This document shows, one piece after another, positions 56,512-64,000 of a stretch of 64,000 nt of DNA. How positions within the stretch are numbered: the stretch's first letter is position 1; every line of letters starts with the position of its first letter. A program made the translations under genes and the position numbers. The notes under the pieces were generated by a model that made no database searches, was not told the origin of the DNA, and saw only the letters and a list, made by a program, of their open reading frames with translations. The stretch comes from Spongiibacteraceae bacterium (lineage in GTDB: Bacteria; Pseudomonadota; Gammaproteobacteria; Pseudomonadales; Dasaniaceae), in the NCBI GenBank assembly GCA_028280715.1, contig JANQLG010000001.1, forward strand, positions 122,202-186,201, written 5' to 3'.

Positions 56512-56985
56512 TTATCCATTCGCAACCTGAACGGAATTGTCCTGGTCATCAAAAGTGCGCATGTCTTCATAGACCAGTTCACCATTGATTTTCAAAGACA
56601 ATATACGGGTCAGGAAGCCGCCGATGCTCGCCCCTAATTCACCAGCACGTTCGCCCTGTTTATAGACAAACGCCTTGGCGCGGGGGTTGGCCATATTGAA
56701 ACGAATAATGACTTTGTCATCTTCGTTCTCGATGGCCTCACGGTGCTCCAATACGACACCGAGAGCCGTTTCTGAGGCGACAATGAGATCGTGGTACTCA
56801 TAGTGCACATCGTCCGCAGGCCCCTGGATGACCGCTACTTGTGCCGCATAGCGGGTGGGTTTCCCATCGCTTCCGAATTCACGGATGCTGTTGAGATACC
56901 CAATACCGCTGGCGTACTCGTTAAAGTAACGGGCTTCCTCTGCAGTAGCAGATGGGTTTTGTGATGGGTTAGCTTGTTGACTCAT
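56512..56985 (-). CDS. DUF3577 (STY4534 family) ICE protein
   Basis: A 157-residue protein of the DUF3577/STY4534 family, a marker of ICEs of this type. The YFNEYASGIGYLNSIRE segment (about 20-36) and the beta-rich middle (AAQVAVIQGP, VIIRFNMANPRAKAF) are as in known members. The family has been called an ICE replication protein and its fold resembles single-strand-binding proteins; I have not verified this. AGGAG precedes the ATG. It is downstream of the transfer genes on the same strand. Confidence 0.85.
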   Translation of the reverse strand: MSQQANPSQNPSATAEEARYFNEYASGIGYLNSIREFGSDGKPTRYAAQVAVIQGPADDVHYEYHDLIVASETALGVVLEHREAIENEDDKVIIRFNMANPRAKAFVYKQGERAGELGASIGGFLTRILSLKINGELVYEDMRTFDDQDNSVQVANG

Positions 56986-57011
56986 AGCAATTCTCCTGGA
57001 TTATGAGTGAA

Positions 57012-57212
57012 TCATAAAAGGGGAACAGTCATCCCAATGGGGCAACGTGTTCCCCGGTTGGGTGAGTGAACGAACCGATCAATCAGCGTTTCAGAAGAAA
57101 CCACTGCACACCACGCGGTGGCGTCGATCACGGTGTGAGGATGCCTTTGACCTGGCAAGGTGCTATTGAGACAGCAATAGCGACTGGGTAGTACGGTATG
57201 TATTGGGGTCAT
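57012..57212 (-). CDS. Small ORF coupled to traG
   Basis: A 66-codon frame whose ATG shares ATGA with the traG stop. It has no strong Shine-Dalgarno of its own, so coupling would drive it. The product has no signal or membrane segment and contains HPHTVIDATAW and three cysteines. I do not recognise it, and a chance frame is possible. Confidence 0.45.
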   Translation of the reverse strand: MTPIHTVLPSRYCCLNSTLPGQRHPHTVIDATAWCAVVSSETLIDRFVHSPNRGTRCPIGMTVPLL

Positions 57213-58777
57213 TTTTTGGTTCCAGATTTGGTCGCCCGGCCTGCTAATCCACGGCCTGATACACGCAGGTTGATACGTCCAGCTCCGGCTGTGCCCCGTG
57301 ATAGATTGGTAGATACTCCTTCCAAATAAGCTGCTGCCCGAATACCCGCCAGCCCGAGATAAAGGGACAACACCAAGGGTAAGGCAAGATATAAAGCGCC
57401 AGTGAGAAAATTCAGAATAATACGCTTTAGCGTCAGATCCGTGCTGAACAGTGTGGTGATACTGCCCGGATCAGGGTACAGGGCCTGAATCAAGTTTTGG
57501 TCAGCCCACCAGGCAAAGAACCACAATACCGTCCAGAATTTCACCGCAAACAGCACCACTGCACCAAGAATCAATAATGAAAACCTGTAGCGACCGAGCA
57601 GGATAAAAAACGGCAACAAAGCATAGAGACCCATCAGGATCAGTGCCTGTGCCATCGGCGCGGCTTCCAGAAACACCCGTAGATAGGCAGCAAAAGAAAC
57701 ACTAGTTTTGCCGAGGCCATAAGCCGCCAGCCCTTGCTGTGCTGCATTTTGTACGGACACCATGACACCCGGTTCACCGACGCTGAAATCCACCAGATTG
57801 CCGTAGGCAAAATCATAACCACGGGTGGTCCAGCGCGGCGGTGAATTGATCAAGGCCATCTGAATAATCGCATCTCGCCGCAGCACAGGATCCCAACCCG
57901 ATTCGGCCGCCGCCGACAACAAGTCCAGGTCGGAAAGCTCAGTTAAAACAGCTTGCCGTATGCCCTGCCACCACTCAGTACAAAAGGGTTTACCATAGAC
58001 AGGGGGATCAGCCGCATCCCACTCAATATCCCGCAGCGCCGACCAGGGGTAGCCCTCGCGCATTGAGTCGGCCCGGATTGAATCATAATAACCAGGGATT
58101 TCCTGATAGATATGCGAACCGATCCAGTCGGGATCAGTCGGGCCATAGCGATTGAGTAGTGTAGTAATCGCACCACTCCTGGGGCGTTCGGCCAGATACT
58201 TTGAACGGGCTTCGATATAACAATCCCGAAAAAAATCATTGATCTCATGGCGCAATTCAGGATTACTGATCCGTGCGTCGCGCAGTTCATCAACATAACC
58301 CCGGTAGTTTAAGGTCAGCGGTACCGCTTCCATGACCGCGCGGTTAAAGCCCGAGCTAAAACTCATTACCGCAAACCAGAACACCGGAACATTAACGGTA
58401 GCAGGAGCACCAGTAAATGAAATACCGCCTCCGTAGGTAGTACGGGAGTTATTGACCGTCGCAACCGGTTGCGCAGGCGATCCTACCACCGCGCGCGGTG
58501 TAAAGGACAAATCCACAGCATTGAGCGGAGTGACCGGAACAGCAGCGATGACAATAATGAAGAAGGCGATAAAGAACTCGACCTCAATAATCCGCAATGA
58601 GGTATTGGCCGCTTCCTGGGCATCTTCTCTCGCATAGGAACGCACAATGGTATCCACCAGGATGCCCAAAAAAGGTAAAAACACAATGCCGGTAGCCACT
58701 AACACATCCCAAATGCTGTTATAAAACAGCCAGCCAAACAGGGTGGTGAACAGTTCCAGGGTGCTATCGACAGCCAT
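57209..58777 (-). CDS. Conjugal transfer protein, TraG N-terminal type
   Basis: A 522-residue inner-membrane protein with several hydrophobic segments near both ends (about 15-45, 65-90, then 380-480) and a large central periplasmic part. The start (LFGWLFYNSIWDVLVATGIVFLPF, broken near residues 12-35) and the FTGAPATVNVPVFWF region are typical of the TraG-N family in ICE transfer modules. It takes part in mating-pair formation at the inner membrane. GGGGG is its ribosome site. It lies 12 bp after the small membrane protein gene on the same strand, as in related elements. Confidence 0.87.
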   Translation of the reverse strand: MAVDSTLELFTTLFGWLFYNSIWDVLVATGIVFLPFLGILVDTIVRSYAREDAQEAANTSLRIIEVEFFIAFFIIVIAAVPVTPLNAVDLSFTPRAVVGSPAQPVATVNNSRTTYGGGISFTGAPATVNVPVFWFAVMSFSSGFNRAVMEAVPLTLNYRGYVDELRDARISNPELRHEINDFFRDCYIEARSKYLAERPRSGAITTLLNRYGPTDPDWIGSHIYQEIPGYYDSIRADSMREGYPWSALRDIEWDAADPPVYGKPFCTEWWQGIRQAVLTELSDLDLLSAAAESGWDPVLRRDAIIQMALINSPPRWTTRGYDFAYGNLVDFSVGEPGVMVSVQNAAQQGLAAYGLGKTSVSFAAYLRVFLEAAPMAQALILMGLYALLPFFILLGRYRFSLLILGAVVLFAVKFWTVLWFFAWWADQNLIQALYPDPGSITTLFSTDLTLKRIILNFLTGALYLALPLVLSLYLGLAGIRAAAYLEGVSTNLSRGTAGAGRINLRVSGRGLAGRATKSGTKK

Positions 58778-58789
58778 GTTCTACCCCCG

Positions 58790-59137
58790 TCATCTTATCA
58801 GCGCAGCCAGCGGGTTACGCACCACCAGCAACTCATAGCAGAGAATCAGAACGATCAGCGGCCGTCGACTTAGACTTTGATTTAACTTCAGCGCCAAAGA
58901 AGAATAACAGCGCTGTCGTAATGCACACTGAACTGCTTGCGGCCACATCAACAGTAGCCCTGTGTAAAGCAGCACCCGCCACCAACCCCAAGGCAATTGC
59001 TGGAGTAATGGTTGAGCTACTTGATGGTTGTCTCCCATCCATATTGCCAGGGCGAGCCCGATGACAGCTGATATCACTATGCCAAGTAAAGTCGCACCCC
59101 AAATCAGGCATTGCCGCTTTAGCAGAATAAGACTCAC
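58790..59137 (-). CDS. ICE small membrane protein
   Basis: A 115-residue protein with three hydrophobic segments (about 12-34, 50-65 and 93-108). The start is a GTG at 59137 that overlaps the stop of the TIGR03755 gene (GTGA). I do not recognise a named family, but a membrane protein of this size between TIGR03755 and TraG is standard in these elements. Confidence 0.75.
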   Translation of the reverse strand: MSLILLKRQCLIWGATLLGIVISAVIGLALAIWMGDNHQVAQPLLQQLPWGWWRVLLYTGLLLMWPQAVQCALRQRCYSSLALKLNQSLSRRPLIVLILCYELLVVRNPLAALIR

Positions 59138-60495
59138 TGCGCCACCCCACCCTGTTTGAGTGGTCGAGTATCCTCGGGGACAGCAGCCGGGGTATTCACT
59201 GAAGACTGACGTGCGGCATTATCCTTCAATAGGAGTTCGACCACAGTCGATGTCACAAACTGATCCCGCACATCTTTTTCAAAGATCACATTGCGAATTT
59301 CGCCATCCAGCTCTGCCAAAGCCTGGGTGACTTCCCGTTGAGCCAAAGCATTGGCTGCAACATGACCTTCTTTACGACCAGCAAGCAGTAGACGACGAAT
59401 GATCATTGCTTCTTCCATAATCCGCGCTTCGGCAATTTCCTGGGCAAATTTATGGATCAAAATACTCTGTTCACGGGCCGGCTGGTTGCGTATGGCATCG
59501 ATTACCTGCACGGTAATGGCCACCCCCGGCGCTTCTATGTCCTGCAAATGTGCTTGAGTTGAGGGTGTCGCGCCGGCGACCAAACGGGTCAGCAAAAGCA
59601 CGATCTCCTCAGTGGTTTGCTCAATATGAGGAATCAGTCCCTTGCCGGGACGGGTGCCCTTACGGCAACGGTCACACAGACCAACTTCCATCTCGCCAAG
59701 CACCTCGTTGACCCAGTCGTCCACAGCATCAGGGCCGGTAAAGTGTTGATACAGTGGGGCGCTACTGAGCAGATCGCTTTGGGTTTCCGGTGGGCGTTCG
59801 GAGAGAATGTTCAGCCCGGCGTTGGCGACATCGGAAAGCACCTGTATTGCTGGCTGATCCAGTCCTCCCTGCCGAATGCCACCGACCCAGTTTATACCGT
59901 CTTCCGGTGCTTCTTCGGCCTCTTCAACAGCCTCATGGATATTGGCACCACCGATGCCAACGGAACGTTTCCAGGCGTCCCCCCAACTGACCGTAACCCA
60001 TTCATCAAAGGGGTTGGTGTTTTTACTAATTTCATACTGGATACGTTCACAGCTTTTGGTGGCTAATGAGAAGGCTTCGTTGGCGCGCAGCAGCGCATTT
60101 TGAAACAGATCATACAATCCTGGGTTGGCCTTTTGCAGAATGTAACCCGGCAAATTGGCGATGGCTGCCGCTGCCGCTATTTCGATGGCATTGACCGCGT
60201 TATCAACACCGTTGCGAATATTGTCCAGGGAGCTATCGATGGCCACCATAGGATCAAAGCCGCTGCAACTCAGTGCCGAGGCCTGGCCGTTGAGCGACAG
60301 ATCAATGGTGGTGATATTGAGGCTCGGTGGGATAGCAATGTCCCGGCCCCCACCGATTTTGTAGTAAAACAAACTGTCGCCTGCAGGTCCCTCCTCGGCC
60401 CAAGCTGGAATACTGAGCACCGCCAGCAGGAGGCACAACGCCAGGTTGAGCGTAGTGCAAAGTTGCCTATGGAAATGCGTGAGCGCGCAGTTCAC
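59134..60495 (-). CDS. Integrating conjugative element protein, TIGR03755 (PFL_4711) family
   Basis: A 453-residue exported protein. The signal peptide ends near residue 33 (IPAWAEEG), and the mature part is helical, with cysteine pairs (CSGFDPM, LCDRCRKG). Gene order with TIGR03756 and TIGR03757 identifies it as the PFL_4711 type, part of the type IV secretion channel at the periplasmic side. The GTG start at 60495 overlaps the preceding stop, so the block is translationally coupled. Confidence 0.87.
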   Translation of the reverse strand: MNCALTHFHRQLCTTLNLALCLLLAVLSIPAWAEEGPAGDSLFYYKIGGGRDIAIPPSLNITTIDLSLNGQASALSCSGFDPMVAIDSSLDNIRNGVDNAVNAIEIAAAAAIANLPGYILQKANPGLYDLFQNALLRANEAFSLATKSCERIQYEISKNTNPFDEWVTVSWGDAWKRSVGIGGANIHEAVEEAEEAPEDGINWVGGIRQGGLDQPAIQVLSDVANAGLNILSERPPETQSDLLSSAPLYQHFTGPDAVDDWVNEVLGEMEVGLCDRCRKGTRPGKGLIPHIEQTTEEIVLLLTRLVAGATPSTQAHLQDIEAPGVAITVQVIDAIRNQPAREQSILIHKFAQEIAEARIMEEAMIIRRLLLAGRKEGHVAANALAQREVTQALAELDGEIRNVIFEKDVRDQFVTSTVVELLLKDNAARQSSVNTPAAVPEDTRPLKQGGVAQ

Positions 60496-61511
60496 AGGCA
60501 GACCTCTAGTGGCACCGTAAACAGGTACGTCCCCTGAGCTTCACAGCATTCATACGGTCGCCACAGGGCGAAGGCATAGCGGTTGTCTTCAGACTGTCGG
60601 CCAGTCGACCAGGATTGACGGTAGACGTCGTTCTCGCCAAACACATAACACTGGCTGTCCATCTTGGGCGCCAGCATCTGCCATACGCCAGTGTCCGGGT
60701 CATTTTCCACCAACTCACCGGGTAACCAGGTGCGATTGTAATTGTTGCCATTGAGCGGGTTATAAACGTGGGGTTGGCCTGTTTGGGTCACGATATTGCC
60801 GGCGCGTTGTGCAATCACCGCTGCAGCTTTGACATCATCTTTTTGATTGATAAAGCCGGTACGCGGCCACACTGGCCCCCACTGCTGTTGAACGCCGGAA
60901 CCGACAATACGACGTCCCGGTAGCAGATTGTGCAGGTAAAGCATTTCCGGAAGGCCCAGGCGCCACACCAACGCATCAAAACCAGAGGACAGGATGGGTT
61001 CAAAGGACTCGGCCTCAGAGGGACAATAATAACCGCTGTTACCGATAAAGTCGGTGAGTGAACTGAAAGGATGACCAATGGCGGTCACTTCTTTAAAGCG
61101 TAAACTGTGATCCGTCCCGTGGTGGCCGCCTTCAACCCGGTGACCACCCCCAGAGTACGCATCATGAAAAATACCCACCATACTTTGCGTGGCCCGCTCT
61201 TCCAAAGCACCATATAAGGCCCGAGCCTCCCGCCAGGGGTTATCACCGGGTTTGTCATAGACGCTGACGACTAAGTCAGGATTGTAGTGGCTGACTTTAA
61301 TGCTGGTTTCAATACTGCATCTGTAGAGACTGCAACGTAACCAGACACAGATGCCGGTGATGCAATAGTTAAGGCAAGTGCTGTCCAGGGTCATCGACTC
61401 GGTGATGTCGGTGAGCGTTAAGGCTGCAGGTTCCGCCTCAAAAGCCTGGCTATTCTGGTTAATAAGAGTACACAGTAATAACAGCGGTAACAGGAAACTG
61501 GCCTTATTCAT
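60492..61511 (-). CDS. Integrating conjugative element protein, TIGR03756 (TraU-like)
   Basis: A 339-residue exported protein, cysteine-rich like TraU: CLNYCITGICVWLRC near residue 42 and ECCEA near the end. A signal peptide covers about residues 1-23. TraU-type proteins belong to the outer part of F-like and ICE transfer systems and need disulfides. It overlaps both neighbours by a few bases. Confidence 0.88.
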   Translation of the reverse strand: MNKASFLLPLLLLCTLINQNSQAFEAEPAALTLTDITESMTLDSTCLNYCITGICVWLRCSLYRCSIETSIKVSHYNPDLVVSVYDKPGDNPWREARALYGALEERATQSMVGIFHDAYSGGGHRVEGGHHGTDHSLRFKEVTAIGHPFSSLTDFIGNSGYYCPSEAESFEPILSSGFDALVWRLGLPEMLYLHNLLPGRRIVGSGVQQQWGPVWPRTGFINQKDDVKAAAVIAQRAGNIVTQTGQPHVYNPLNGNNYNRTWLPGELVENDPDTGVWQMLAPKMDSQCYVFGENDVYRQSWSTGRQSEDNRYAFALWRPYECCEAQGTYLFTVPLEVCL

Positions 61512-62001
61512 CGGCAGCGTCTCCTGGCTGGGCAGTTAGCCATTGGATGTAGTGATTAAGTGCTACTTGCAGATCCGTAATGCCATATACCACCGCCCTG
61601 CCGTCAAAGATTACGACCGGATAGCGGTCAACACCATAACGCATGGCCATGATGATCGGCTCATAGGCATCGCGCAATTGTTGGTTGAGCTGTGCTTGTC
61701 CTATCTCAGCAATGTGTTGTTTGATCGTTGTTTCGGCCGGTCTTTTATCGGCCGGTACGTGTTGGCTGAGATGCTGTTCAAGGATATCTACTGCATCCAG
61801 GTTCAGCAGTTTGAAGGCGGTTGCCGAGGCTTTGGCGATGGCTAAATTACGATATGGATAATCATCATTGGTGATTGCCAGAATAGATTGCACAGCAGGT
61901 TGTTCAAGGGGCAATTGCGCTTCTGTATTTTGGACGCAGGCCATGAGCAGGCATAGGGATAATAAAGATAATGATGGTGTCCCCCGATAGCACGCACTCA
62001 T
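61504..62001 (-). CDS. Integrating conjugative element protein, TIGR03757 (DUF1525) family
   Basis: A 165-residue exported protein. The signal ends in LLMAC at about residue 21, a possible lipobox. The C-terminal part YPVVIFDGRAVVYGITDL is the DUF1525 signature. Members resemble a TrbC/TraW-like thioredoxin fold and belong to the transfer channel. AGGAG precedes the ATG. It is the first gene of the leftward block visible here; no further minus-strand transfer gene is found to its right before the window ends. Confidence 0.88.
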   Translation of the reverse strand: MSACYRGTPSLSLLSLCLLMACVQNTEAQLPLEQPAVQSILAITNDDYPYRNLAIAKASATAFKLLNLDAVDILEQHLSQHVPADKRPAETTIKQHIAEIGQAQLNQQLRDAYEPIIMAMRYGVDRYPVVIFDGRAVVYGITDLQVALNHYIQWLTAQPGDAADE

Positions 62002-62466
62002 GACTCGCTCTCCTGCCGATATGATGGGTATAGGATGAACAAACTGGAATCAGAAAGGGACTGTTAACGGTTCAGAGAGGAAAGGACCATTACAGGGCAT
62101 CAAATCCTTCTAGATCAGGCTTCCGTTAGTGCAAACTGCCTTATTTGAACCAACTTACCTAACAACTTAAGGCCAAAAAAACTTGTTAAGAAAAGTCGTG
62201 TCAACTCGCTATTTGGCAAGAAATTTAAGCGTAGGACGAGACGAAGACGACAGAGCTTACCAAGCGGTATAGCTTGACACTAAAGAGGTGTTATTGGTAA
62301 AAAGTAGGAGACCCTGTTCTGGTCTAGGTTGCCTACCCTCGACGACCGCAGCTCTTAAGCTATGAACATTTTTAATCAATCAATTTCGTGGCCATTTCCG
62401 GTCACTCGTTGACTCATTTTTACGGGTAGGCTTGAGCGCGAGTGACATAGATGAAAGGAAATGATC
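62002..62466. promoter_or_regulatory. Divergent region upstream of the transfer block and the TrfA-like gene
   Basis: A 465-bp gap with no coding frame. GTCACTCG (62401-62408) and CGAGTGAC (62439-62446) form an 8-bp inverted repeat just before the start of the rightward gene, a possible operator or iteron-like site. Promoters for both directions must lie here. Confidence 0.45.
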
Positions 62467-63642
62467 ATGTCTGACCCTCTTAATATCCTAAAAAACAAAG
62501 CAAACCAGCTATATTCAAAGCTGCGCTCTCACGGTGCAAATCCCGATAGACAACGCAAATTACACCTCTTTGCCAATGTGGTCGGAGAACGAAACTGGGA
62601 TAACCTTACTGATAGGCACCAAAAAAAACCAAAGCCATATACTAGCTATCAGCCCTGCCCAAGAGCACTGCAAATTGCAGCAGGTATATCCCAAGAACTG
62701 GCAGAGTCGATTTTAGAAGAGCTGTGCTGGCCTTCGGACTATGTACCGGCATTCAATACGCTGCCTATTTGCGAAGACGGCATGGTACTACTTCCAAGCC
62801 TGTTCATTTCATCTCATCTCTTTTCCAATCGAAGAAAACGGGAGAAAAACTGCCTCTTAAAAAGGGTGGCTCTTTTTGATCTTGATCTGAATATGGACAA
62901 GGACCAGATACTTTATACGGGTGAGGAATTAAATCACTACGACAAGCTTAACCTGCTTTCCTTACTCTATATACACCCTGTAGATATCCCAGTAGGCCAT
63001 TACTATTTTGTAAGTCAAAAAGAAGTTGAGAGTGTGCTTCATCGCTCAATTTCCTCGACAAGCTTACAATCCTCTTTGAAAAGAATGCGAGATTGCAGAA
63101 TTTGGATTCCTAAATTGAACTTCTTTGGCCCTCTCATCTATAACTATCGAAAAATCCAAGGAAAACCAGCCTATCGAATTGCTCTGAATTCTGAAATCAC
63201 TAAGTTTTACTATGAAGGTCTGTATTCCCAGTTTATGGATAGTGGAAAACTATTTCGCCACCACCCTAACTATAACGCTGCCAGCAAAGATTATGATCAT
63301 AGGTCTGCTATAAACAGCATTGGGAAACTCAGTGAGAGTGACTTTATTATGTCTTCCAAAAGGCTTGGGGAGCTATGGCCAACACATGATAGTGATATGG
63401 CTGCAATCCACGCAATTTTATTTAAACACTCAATAGGCGGCAAAGTCAGCTTTAAACTGATAGAAGAAGCTCGATTTCACAATGATAATCAGACAGTTGA
63501 AATACAGTTTCCAGATTGGTGGGTTCAATCGTGTAAACACTTTATAGATCTCTATGGTCAGGAAGCTGGATTGCGAGTATTTGATAAGGCAATGCAACGT
63601 TTCACCCACCCGCTATTCCAAATGGATGAAGCTGAGTTATAG
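62467..63642 (+). CDS. Possible TrfA-like replication initiator
   Basis: A 391-residue protein from the ATG at 62467 (AAAGGA seven bases before; an earlier ATG at 62461 overlaps that site). Residues 1-55 resemble the small helical domain seen at the N-terminus of several plasmid proteins (QRKLHLFANVVGERNWDNL). From about residue 145 the layout recalls TrfA-type initiators: YTGEELNHYDKLNLLSLL, a winged-helix part (SLQSSLKRMRDCRIWIP) and YNYRK with a strand after it. I suggest a replication initiator or related DNA-binding protein. It is divergent from the transfer block and its codon use is AT-leaning, so it may be later-acquired cargo. Confidence 0.55.
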   Translation: MSDPLNILKNKANQLYSKLRSHGANPDRQRKLHLFANVVGERNWDNLTDRHQKKPKPYTSYQPCPRALQIAAGISQELAESILEELCWPSDYVPAFNTLPICEDGMVLLPSLFISSHLFSNRRKREKNCLLKRVALFDLDLNMDKDQILYTGEELNHYDKLNLLSLLYIHPVDIPVGHYYFVSQKEVESVLHRSISSTSLQSSLKRMRDCRIWIPKLNFFGPLIYNYRKIQGKPAYRIALNSEITKFYYEGLYSQFMDSGKLFRHHPNYNAASKDYDHRSAINSIGKLSESDFIMSSKRLGELWPTHDSDMAAIHAILFKHSIGGKVSFKLIEEARFHNDNQTVEIQFPDWWVQSCKHFIDLYGQEAGLRVFDKAMQRFTHPLFQMDEAEL

Positions 63643-64000
63643 CAGATAGGCAGACCTCCAAGACTCGGTCCCGTTGTTGTTCTCGGAAAACTGTTATTAT
63701 TCTGGCATTGGGCGAAGTACTAAAAGCATTGCGTTTTGACGGGCATTCTCATGCGCTCAAAGCAACTATTGCAATATCCGAGGTTTTTGATCGTGATGTC
63801 CTTCAACTCATTATTACTTTTCATTTGAGTAATAATGGTGAAAGTGAAAACCTGTTCTGGTTTTTCGATGACACCTGTTGGCAAAATAGGATGGTCAACT
63901 GTACGCGCCTCATGCCAAATTAAGAAGACAGGCTTGACGTTGATAGCGGGACCAGATTGTATTCAATGAAGTGTTTGTCCCCCTAAGTGACTGTTGTAAA
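63643..64000. other. Right edge without a confident gene
   Basis: The last 358 bp hold only a 71-codon frame with a TTG start at 63708 (to 63923). It has no Shine-Dalgarno and its product (FHLSNNGESENLFWFFDD) is not recognised. The frame could be a short gene, a remnant or chance. Confidence 0.35.

Larger units (their letters stand above)
48833..64000. mobile_element. Integrative and conjugative element, left part (tRNA-Lys site; PFGI-1/PAPI-1-like)
   Basis: The element starts at the tRNA-Lys scar and runs beyond the window. Diagnostic genes are DUF2857 (55004), RadC-like JAB (55900), DUF3577 (56512), TraG-N (57209), TIGR03755, TIGR03756 and TIGR03757 (59134-62001). Together they define the G-type (GI) type IV secretion family of ICEs. 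From memory, PAPI-1 and PFGI-1 relatives also use tRNA-Lys. AT-rich cargo at 49-53.6 kb contrasts with the more GC-rich transfer genes, which suggests separate origins. The integrase, relaxase, coupling protein and VirB4-type ATPase are not in view. Whether the element is mobile cannot be decided. Confidence 0.88.

Noticed and set aside
63708..63923. 71-codon TTG frame at the right edge
   Set aside because: It has no ribosome site and no recognised motif; noted as non-coding edge rather than called as a gene.

Overview
The window reads as a chromosomal segment of a free-living, probably marine, aerobic gammaproteobacterium. Evidence: the perM / tusA-like / bepA-like / nadA neighbourhood matches the order I know from Pseudomonas, complex I carries the fused nuoCD typical of Gammaproteobacteria, and two large TonB-dependent receptors sit among acyl-CoA and quinoprotein genes. 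Base composition is moderate, intergenic DNA is AT-rich. A Cellvibrionales/Spongiibacteraceae-like origin is my guess only.

Layout. (1) 1-4.7 kb, housekeeping: N-terminal part of an M16 lipoprotein peptidase, AI-2E/PerM transporter, TusA-like protein, M48/TPR protease (BepA-like), NadA. (2) 5.1-29.5 kb, catabolism and uptake: histidine phosphatase + ACAD10/11-type dehydrogenase + APH-type kinase (resembling 4-hydroxyacyl-CoA pathways), two TonB receptors, an MHS-type MFS carrier, two related polytopic membrane proteins divergent from a LysR regulator, then a leftward cluster of SDR, lipoprotein PQQ/cytochrome c alcohol dehydrogenase, GFA-fold protein, acyl-CoA dehydrogenase, acyl-CoA synthetase and thiolase, divergent from a TetR regulator and an aldehyde dehydrogenase. 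Together these suggest oxidation of an alcohol to an acid, CoA activation and beta-oxidation; the substrate is not readable from the sequence. A nested palindrome between the SDR and TetR genes is the likely operator. (3) 30.0-44.7 kb: complete nuoA-N operon (complex I), tightly packed with many 1-8 nt overlaps. (4) 44.9-48.6 kb: small chromosomal genes (CBS protein, CPxCG zinc-ribbon-like protein, MAPEG, SDR, PDZ protein).

(5) 48.8-64 kb: one end of an integrative and conjugative element (ICE). The left boundary is a 45-bp displaced 3' end of a tRNA-Lys(UUU) gene, broken at the anticodon loop; this is the classic attachment scar of PAPI-1/PFGI-1-type elements. Inside are AT-rich cargo (an exported SH3b + exonuclease/endonuclease/phosphatase protein; a P-loop ATPase followed 7 bp later by a C-terminally membrane-anchored protein, a candidate two-gene defence system), a membrane/winged-helix protein, a DUF2857 protein, a RadC-like JAB protein, a DUF3577/STY4534-type ICE protein, and a leftward type IV secretion block (TIGR03757, TIGR03756/TraU-like, TIGR03755, small membrane protein, TraG N-terminal type). 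A TrfA-like replication-initiator candidate follows. Integrase, relaxase, coupling protein, VirB4 ATPase and the intact tRNA-Lys must lie beyond position 64000 if the element is complete.

The most novel-looking item is the ATPase / membrane-protein pair at 50981-53498, next to the island boundary.
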